Origin: CBIHON01 sp966211965
GTDB lineage: Bacteria > Pseudomonadota > Gammaproteobacteria > Burkholderiales > Burkholderiaceae_D
Assembly (NCBI GenBank): GCA_966211965.1
Contig: CBIHON010000022.1
Location: 1 to 64,000, forward strand
Direction: 5' to 3'
DNA: 64,000 bases
The notes below the pieces were generated by a model that searched no databases, was not told the origin of the DNA, and was given only the letters and a program-made list of their open reading frames with translations. The position numbers were made by a program, and so were the translations under genes. Positions 61,201 to 64,000 of this stretch are shown piece after piece. Each line of letters starts with the position of its first letter. Positions within the stretch are counted from its first letter, which is position 1.

Positions 61201-61921
61201 CGAATTCAGCTTGCCGCAAGCGCAGAGCGACGCCTTGTTCGGCACCTGCCACGAAGCTTATCGCACACGCTCCGATGAATTGCTGCTGTCGGCCTGGGTG
61301 CATGCACTGACGCAGGTGCAAGGCCATCCATCCTGCCGCATCGTGCTGGAAAGCCATGGCCGCGAAACCCTGTCGGACACGATCGACGTGTCGCGCACGG
61401 TCGGCTGGTTCACCGCGATCTATCCGCTGGCTTTCGCGCTTGACGGCGACGGCTGGAGCAACCGGATCCGGCAGGTGAAAGAGACGCTGCGCGGCGTGCC
61501 GGATCACGGCATCGGCTACGGCTTGCTGCGCTACCTGGGCCATGCCGCGGACCTCCAAGGCGTAACCGGCGAAGTGGTATTCAACTACCTCGGCCGTTTC
61601 GACCATCGCGAGCAAGCCTTGCCGGCGGCCCAGGAATCGACCGGAGACGAACTCGATCCGGCGATCCGTCTCGAACAAGGCCTCGACGTCAGCGCCGAAG
61701 TGCGCGACGGCATGCTGCGCGTGCGCCTGGTGGGTGACGCCAAGCGCTACCAGGCGGCATGCTTCCATGCCTTGCATGCGGCATTCGAACAAGCCTTGCA
61801 TGACCTGATCGCGCATTGCCAATCGGCCGATGCCGGCGGCCTGAGCCCGAGCGACGTCGACCTGCAAGGCCTGGGCATCGGCGACCTGGACAATATTCTC
61901 GATAGCCTGGAGGGATTATGA
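52274..61921 (+). CDS. Nonribosomal peptide synthetase A-T-C-A-T-C-A-T-E
   Basis: 3215-residue NRPS with three modules. A1 (1-520) starts at the N-terminus without C, so it pairs with the terminal C domain of the NRPS at 44445. T1 has LQIGGNSL (near 551). C2 has HHIACDGWS (741). A2 is at 1075-1570. T2 has FDFGGRSL (1627). C3 has HHIAADGWS (1815). A3 is at 2130-2650. T3 has LGGDSIQ (2703). E is at 2755-3190 (HHWAVDGVSWR at 2886), so the last residue is predicted D. Read by hand, pocket residues are D-V-R-H-A-A-L-L-A (A1), D-V-F-A-I-G-A-V-C (A2) and D-G-F-F-Y-G-V-T-F (A3, aliphatic-like). The tail GIGDLDNILDSL may be a COM donor. Palindromic inserts lie in C2, A2 and A3. Confidence 0.94.
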   Translation: MTQALNKKSLQQVVAYFLDKGQDRIAIEQGQRACSYAELTARVNSLCAALRALGVERGDVVALPMPASIDYVVALLAVVQAGAIFMPLDPTFPETRLRKIMAQAAPCAVVGIDPEIVAHIADLAGGVDTLLLSSDPVAAAERLPGFAGDDDTGYLIHTSGSTGEPKMIAGRNKGISHFVHWEVAEFGIKESVRASFFAPPTFDVSLREIFVPLLAGGTLVIPDPAVRSDARRLVGWLREQRISLMHCVPSLFRLLTRALADDRAHGLLPDLRIAALAGEPLYGADVSAWRAAAGDGTQLVNLYGPSETTLAKAFHRIDGELAPTAVVPLGQPISNTALLILRDGRLCEIGEIGELHISTPFASNGYYGDAELTAKAFVPNPLAPADSPERIYRTGDLGRYRKDRSVEFVGRADRQVKVNGVRIELPEIEGAMRGHPAVTEAVAHTFRLADGENILVGYYTAAEPLDPQAVRAALQAGLPDNMLPAYLLQLDAFPRNLNGKIDRKALPRPESMLEQDHGYTAPQDELEDEIAKLWANALGLARVGVTSPYLQIGGNSLRAIGLIGRIGQRFGAEISIRDFFESGTVRALAARIRANQTPGRQALPRAAEQEHYPLTDAQAGLWILDRIDSARTLYNNVEWLELHGPLNSDALQAAFRMLVERHEALRTAFIEVDGEPRQRILETAQFGWEIESAGAAHADGRVREMLRQERARLFDLTAGELLHVRLLRQTPDLHHLIINMHHIACDGWSMGLLVKELTAGYLAIVAGADSVLFKGTLEGTEARSAATPTAAQPPRRMRDLACWLAADPNPETTARRAEEWRTKLADADNRAAIPPDHATEKNVDRLLAGQTHIDIGGEPAAALRRQLAEQGATPFMAIAAALSILLYRYGGSETIIIGTPLAGRARSEMTEVVGFMVNTLPLVLRLSPDLSFAALLDRTRHAVQALAESEDDAPAKLIGSRAAADPTRNPFFDVVLAMEPAPASMSLDGLQVIEREVPDAPARNDLSLRLQDDGATLRLTLEYRQALYRHASMAELLAQLNRLLNTGLANPTQPLRRLPMLSPAQNDALLRLAHGPSQPLPHTTIHQAFAEQALRTADAIALIGFDDKISYRSLERRANRIAVALHDDYAVRPGDVVAVLLERETDWPAAILGILKAGGIYLPLDSWHPSARHAELIEDAGARVLIARGVAGQEPVAGRLPFPLPASAGGTELGCAVLDLNGLPGHADAPPHISVQPDAPAYLIYTSGSTGTPKGVLVSHRAFLNMIVDQIKALGTNGSDTVLQFVSPAFDVSVFEVFLALLSGARLALAERRLCNTAQGFADAIARLHVTVAAMTPGFLNSLGDLPLAGLRMIISGGEAPIAADMQRRLAQGIRYVNAYGPTEAAVCAAFYEIDPGRPLPEPVPIGRPTANTTLHVVAPDLSPLPPGAIGELAIAGAGLALEYYRRPSATEQAFVSGTLAAGDERLYRTGDRVRRLADGSLVFVGRADGQVKIRGHRVETGEIEAILRRQAGVRDARILPRAVGQDMELVAYWVGDEAAAAGLRQALTQRLPEYMVPRLMLRLDALPLNANGKLDRSRLPAAEIAVAQIDTAYDAPRNPDEMQLAALWSELLGSERVGRDDDFFDFGGRSLAANRLALRAARALGVPVDLRDIYAAPTPAALAHRLRSRTLPQQAALPLLAPDQPAPLSPMQRRLWVIDQLGESGSAYHICGLTRLHGALNVDALRAAFDDLIERHAVLRTRFVSEQGEPSQVTDAAGPAPWISLPQGLSSSDLRAQLEEIGNQTFDLSLDWPIRIALAADGNAGSWQLLVVLHHIAADGWSMPILEAELSQAYAARLRGAAPAWTPLPAQYRDVSAWLEQQLRADAFAADRAYWLQQLEGPLPLLDLPSDRPRPAVRRFQGMSLDCTLQESTVKAARACAEQHGVTLFTVLLAGLQTLFYRLSGQDDLIIGVPVAGRQHPASEGLIGFFVNTLALRERIVGEQGFAQRLKAAAETMRQGLFHQNYPFDRLVGELNIARDTSRSALFDVMIGLDEAVAEPLLPGLIAETLPLARNGSRCDMSWMFDFGSATPALRVEFDTDLFDPARVEDWVRRFEHLLGAAVREPLRALDRLDLLLENEREKLLQHAVAPTPHLPESTVVQLFEAQAAAHENATALISDGGTWTYGELNKAANRLARKLQRTRGGHPSNAPIALLAQRGPLMVVAQLAIQKCGAAYLPIEPDAPQERVALLLDDSRAALLLCEPGIAPPAGGMQPAPDSGSNGADCTSPMVLPLTIPDENEEDGTDLPSSVKPSDPIYVMYTSGSTGRPKGVVALHHGVVRLVRQSGYYTPEPNDRILQLSNYAFDGATFDFYAALTNGLTLCLPDQDTLLDPQALAAFVERHQVNVSFITTALFNRVVDETPQLLCRFRQLYFGGQECSLPHVRRALQHMTPGALVHVYGPTETTTFATWHTVDAADLGEHAVRLPIGRPINHTSTYLLDQHQMPVPAGLPGELYIGGKGLAQGYLGQPEMTAERFIPSPLQHNERLYRTGDLCVQRPDGAIEFLGRLDGQVKVRGFRIELGEIEHHLLSHPAVEKVHVMPRRTASGNTELVAYLTGRAGQAQPSLQALLDHLEKALPRYMLPAHFVLLDAMPVNRNGKVDRNALPAPEGRAMSLEQSAAANADASADHATADRETVLLDTWKAVLGRDAIGLHDNYFALGGDSIQAIQIVSRLRTQGFALKVTDLLRYPSIAQLAPLLGSGAAQKPRAKQSEGDIALTPIQSWMLERQLPAPNHFNQSVLLELPAASDAARVMRALAALQAQHDALRLRFGIGADGKPWQRLAPAGATWELPEHVLHGPDAEATMLAEINRIQRSLAPETGPIWRAALFHLPQGDRLLLTIHHWAVDGVSWRIILEDLSAAYEQAANPQAAIRLPAASQSYRDWSHALAEAAAGPHFGSQLAYWRKQMTSDIGTLPRAADVQAATLSERMVLEFSLPQAQSDALFGTCHEAYRTRSDELLLSAWVHALTQVQGHPSCRIVLESHGRETLSDTIDVSRTVGWFTAIYPLAFALDGDGWSNRIRQVKETLRGVPDHGIGYGLLRYLGHAADLQGVTGEVVFNYLGRFDHREQALPAAQESTGDELDPAIRLEQGLDVSAEVRDGMLRVRLVGDAKRYQAACFHALHAAFEQALHDLIAHCQSADAGGLSPSDVDLQGLGIGDLDNILDSLEGL
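54580..54612 (+). repeat. Short palindrome in a C-domain loop
   Basis: CTTCAAGGGGACTCTTGAAG at 54589-54608 is a 7-bp stem with a 6-nt loop. It is read as LFKGTLEG within VAGADSVLFKGTLEGTEARS, in the variable loop after the HHxxxDG helix of C2. The surrounding loop is longer than usual. This could be chance. Confidence 0.4.
55872..55907 (+). repeat. Degraded palindromic insert in A2, between motifs A2 and A3
   Basis: TGCCCTTCCCCCTCCCTGCC TCTGCAGGAGG resembles the arms of the element at 39301, with CCTCCCTGC/GCAGGAGG as an imperfect stem. It is read as LPFPLPASAGGTE in the loop before YLIYTSGSTG. Neighbouring A domains lack this segment. Confidence 0.5.
59017..59085 (+). repeat. Palindromic element in frame in A3, between motifs A2 and A3
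   Basis: Two nested stems: TTGCTCCTCCCGC (from 59017) with GCGGGAGCAAC (59055-59065), and GATGCAACCCGCGCCG with CGGCGCGGATTGCACC. The outer arms match the family of 44331 (GATGCAATCCGCGC). It is read as IAPPAGGMQPAPDSGSNGAD, a loop absent from the other A domains of this protein. Confidence 0.75.
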
Positions 61922-62340
61922 GCAAGGCAGCACCATTGACCCGCGAAAAATTGCGGCGGATTCATGGACAGGATTTGATCGTCAAATATACCGGGCTGGC
62001 TGCGGCCAGCATGGCGATTCCGGTGCCGCTCTTGGATGCCGCCACCGAACTGGTGATCCAGTTGCGCATGGCAAAAAAGCTGTGCGATCTGTACCAGGCG
62101 GATTTCACGACGGAACGCGCCCGCGCGGTGATCACCGGCATCGTCGGCGGCTTGTCGCTCGGCGCGGTGAGCGCGGTGACACTGCGCTACGTATCAATCG
62201 CCGGGTATTTTGCAGGGACGCTGCCATCGGCAGGATTGGCCGGTGCTTATACCTATGCAATCGGAAATCTGCTGCTGGATCGGCTGGAGGCGCATGGGCG
62301 GTTCGATGTGCCGCATCCGAAGGAGATGGTTGCAGCATGA
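61918..62340 (+). CDS. Small membrane protein, DUF697-like
   Basis: 140-residue protein with two or three hydrophobic helices (KYTGLAAASMAIPVPLLDAATELVIQL; VITGIVGGLSLGAVSAVTLRYVSIAGYFAGTLPSAGLAGAYTYAIGNLLL). The pattern resembles the DUF697 membrane domain found at the end of some GTPases and in YcjF, here without any GTPase part. Its ATG overlaps the NRPS stop (ATGA) and has GGAGGG just upstream, so it is translated together with the synthetase. The role is unknown. A membrane helper for the assembly line or an immunity function are both possible, without direct evidence. Confidence 0.75.
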   Translation: MSKAAPLTREKLRRIHGQDLIVKYTGLAAASMAIPVPLLDAATELVIQLRMAKKLCDLYQADFTTERARAVITGIVGGLSLGAVSAVTLRYVSIAGYFAGTLPSAGLAGAYTYAIGNLLLDRLEAHGRFDVPHPKEMVAA

Positions 62341-62453
62341 AAGGGGTGCGGTCCGCGTTGAATGATTACGTCGATGCACCCACCGCCAAAACTGCGAACG
62401 GTATACGCAATGCATGGCCTATCTACCAAACAAACGCGATGGTCGTCAATTAG
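62337..62453 (+). CDS. Possible 38-residue ORF overlapping the DUF697-like gene
   Basis: ATG at 62337 overlaps the stop of the previous gene (ATGA), and AAGGAGATGG lies about 12-20 nt upstream. The peptide MKGVRSALNDYVDAPTAKTANG...VVN has no recognised domain. The arrangement would allow coupled translation, but the reading frame may be spurious. Confidence 0.25.
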   Translation: MKGVRSALNDYVDAPTAKTANGIRNAWPIYQTNAMVVN

Positions 62454-62572
62454 GTGAAAATCACGGTGGAACAATTAGGGCCAGTCTTACGAGATGACCT
62501 ATATGTTCGATCAAACGGCGCAGATGCTTGATGGAGTGAAAGCGCCTCGAAATATTAAATAAAAAAATAAAT
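62454..62572 (+). other. AT-richer gap before the nuclease gene
   Basis: About 120 bp with lower GC than the flanking NRPS genes, ending in AATATTAAATAAAAAAATAAAT before the nuclease start. No clear Shine-Dalgarno or promoter pair is seen. The base composition change marks a junction between cluster DNA and the nuclease gene. Confidence 0.4.
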
Positions 62573-63658
62573 ATGGGCATACGTACCGCGCTCTGGAAAG
62601 TGAGCGCCCAACCTCAACAACTTGCCGAATCGATACTAGCGAGCGAGAAGCTGCTTGAAGACATGATCGTTGCCAATCCTCAATTGCTTTCTGACGAATG
62701 GTTATTGATCGGACGTCAGGAAGATACGGGTTTTGGCGGACGCATCGACCTACTTGCTATCGCGCCGGACGGAACGCTTGTACTCATTGAAATTAAGCGA
62801 GATCGCACGCCTCGGGAAGTAGTTGCCCAAGCCTTGGATTATGCAAGTTGGGTACAAACGCTCCATGCCGAAAACATTGCTGGAATTTACAGTCGATTCG
62901 CGCCAAAAAGAAGTCTAGCAAATGATTTCCAAGATCGTTTCGGCCAAAAACTTGATGAGGAGACGATAAATGAAAACCATCAAATAGTCATTGTCGCCGG
63001 AACGCTCGATAGCAGTACTGAACGCATCATCAAGTATCTCAACGAGAGAAATATCGCCATTAATGTTTTGTGCTTCCAGGTCTTCAAGCACGGCAATGAA
63101 CAACTCATCAGTCGGGCATGGTTGAACGATCCTTTGGTTTCGCAAGTAGCTGCGGCCACTGCTCCTGCCGGACCTACCGAACCCTGGAACGGCGAGTTCT
63201 ACCACTCCTTCGGCGCCAGTGAAACGCGATCCTGGGATGACGCGGTGGAATTCGGTTTCATATGTGGCGGGGGAAAGGCTTGGTACAGTAAAACCCTGCA
63301 CCAGCTCACCCCGGGGGACCGCGTGTGGGTCAACGTTCCTGGCACCGGTTATGTCGGCGTTGGGCGTGTGACTGGACATGCGCAATCAGCGCTGAATTTC
63401 AAAGTTTCCACGCCCGAAGGCGAAAAGCCGATTCTCAACGTTGCTAAACGAGGCACCTACCATGCCGAGTTTCTGGACGATCCAGAACGCTGCGAATATT
63501 TCGTTCCGGTCCATTGGTTGCAAACCGTGCCATTGAACAATGCCGTGCAGGAGATCGGCTTATTCGGGAATCAGAATACCGTTTGCAGGCCGACGACCCC
63601 GAAATGGCGCTCCACCGTGGACAGATTAAAAGAACGCTTTACGGATTTCGACAAATGA
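62573..63658 (+). CDS. NucS/DUF91-like nuclease-domain protein
   Basis: 361-residue protein. Residues 20-100 hold a PD-(D/E)xK-type core: NPQLLSDEWLLIGRQ, then GGRIDLLAIAPDGTLVLIEIKRDRTPREVVAQALDYASWV, with Asp (RIDLL) and E-x-K (IEIK) as the metal site, as in NucS/DUF91 endonucleases. The C-terminal part (WNGEFYHSFGASETRSWDDAVEFGFICGGGKAWYSKTL, VWVNVPGTGYVGVGRVTG) looks like a small PUA/EVE-type binding domain, by eye only. It has no evident part in peptide synthesis. The leader is AT-richer than the neighbours and the gene interrupts the NRPS series, which suggests insertion of a DNA repair or defence gene. Confidence 0.75.
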   Translation: MGIRTALWKVSAQPQQLAESILASEKLLEDMIVANPQLLSDEWLLIGRQEDTGFGGRIDLLAIAPDGTLVLIEIKRDRTPREVVAQALDYASWVQTLHAENIAGIYSRFAPKRSLANDFQDRFGQKLDEETINENHQIVIVAGTLDSSTERIIKYLNERNIAINVLCFQVFKHGNEQLISRAWLNDPLVSQVAAATAPAGPTEPWNGEFYHSFGASETRSWDDAVEFGFICGGGKAWYSKTLHQLTPGDRVWVNVPGTGYVGVGRVTGHAQSALNFKVSTPEGEKPILNVAKRGTYHAEFLDDPERCEYFVPVHWLQTVPLNNAVQEIGLFGNQNTVCRPTTPKWRSTVDRLKERFTDFDK

Positions 63659-63723
63659 GATCTGGTACGCGGCCAATCGATAGAAACTGGGCGAAGCCTC
63701 TATATCCCCTCGTACCCTATCAT

Positions 63724-63800
63724 CGTAGGATAGGGGTAACCCATCATGACCAACCGCACACATGATGGGTTACTCAAAAAGCCGCTCCACCCATCCTACG
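63724..63800 (+). repeat. Degenerate REP-like element upstream of the last NRPS gene
   Basis: CGTAGGATAGGGGTAACCCA at the left and GCCGCTCCACCCATCCTACG at the right, with an inner CATGATGGGTTAC/GTAACCCATCATG stem, mark the same family as 46551 and 51981. It ends 30 bp before the NRPS start at 63831. Confidence 0.85.
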
Positions 63801-63830
63801 CAAAATTACCCAGCATACGTACACACCCAC

Positions 63831-64000
63831 ATGATCGACCGCCGCAACATCGCCAATCTCTACCAACTGTCTTCCCTGCAGGAAGGCATGCTCTACCACG
63901 CGCTGCGCGAGCCGGAGTCACGCGCTTACTTCGAGCAGATCGATTTCGAAATTGCCGAAGCGCTCGACATCGACGCCTATCGCCAAGCCTGGCAAGACCT
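63831..64000 (+). CDS. Start of a further NRPS (condensation domain, cut by the right edge)
   Basis: 56 codons are visible. MIDRRNIANLYQLSSLQEGMLYHALREPESRAYFEQIDFEI matches the start of C domains (the C1 motif region, S-x-x-Q-x-G-M-L), preceded by a short helix typical of COM acceptor regions. The preceding NRPS ends in an epimerisation domain, so this C domain should accept a D-residue donor. No good Shine-Dalgarno is visible before the ATG. Confidence 0.88.
   Translation, partial: MIDRRNIANLYQLSSLQEGMLYHALREPESRAYFEQIDFEIAEALDIDAYRQAWQD

Overview
This 64-kb window is chromosomal DNA of moderately high GC from a betaproteobacterium, most likely the Oxalobacteraceae or a related Burkholderiales group. 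The reasons are two DUF1631-family proteins (typical of Burkholderiales), a betaproteobacterial style of chemotaxis operon, many two-component proteins, and several dispersed palindromic repeat families. No rRNA, tRNA, CRISPR array or insertion sequence was recognised. I cannot name the species.

Left part (1-8 kb, minus strand): a chemotaxis operon read right to left: short MCP, CheY, STAS protein, CheA, MCP, CheW, and a further MCP that runs off the left edge. The CheA carries two internal repeats matching the MshEN consensus, known elsewhere as a c-di-GMP receptor fold. 8-25 kb is mixed housekeeping and envelope content: two DUF1631 proteins, two lipoproteins (one an S41 peptidase), an OmpR-type two-component system divergent from a DUF2147/CcdA/thioredoxin operon that resembles a split DipZ, a fusion of two glycosyltransferases, an HPF-like ribosome hibernation factor and a divergent RsuA/RluF-type protein whose catalytic Asp seems replaced. 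Structured repeats with inverted ends lie between these genes. 24.4-32.7 kb (minus strand) is a signalling block: an HD-GYP response regulator, the remnant of a second kinase C-terminus, a 1745-residue hybrid kinase with a propeller sensor, and a REC-REC-kinase.

Right part (32.9 kb to the edge, plus strand): a PKS/NRPS biosynthetic cluster. In order: Sfp-type phosphopantetheinyl transferase; a 3424-residue hybrid PKS-NRPS (AT-ACP-KS-AT-CMT-ACP-AMT-C-A-T, similar in design to McyE of microcystin synthesis with an added loading AT-ACP); an NRPS (C-A-T-C); an AsnB-type amidotransferase; a DUF481 outer-membrane protein; an NRPS (A-T-C-A-T-C-A-T-E); a small DUF697-like membrane protein; a NucS/DUF91-like nuclease; and the start of another NRPS. 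The first AT lacks the Arg that holds an extender carboxylate, and the PKS module has a C-methyltransferase and an aminotransferase but no ketoreductase. The inferred first building block is therefore an alpha-methyl-beta-amino acyl unit, followed by at least five amino acids, the fifth D-configured. The cluster continues past the right edge.

The most unusual observation is that palindromic, REP-like repeats, also present between genes here, sit in frame inside the megasynthase genes. At least eight sites in three polypeptides carry such tracts, all in inter-domain linkers or variable loops of A and C domains. They add about 10-40 residues each without breaking the reading frame, similar in principle to Rickettsia palindromic elements.
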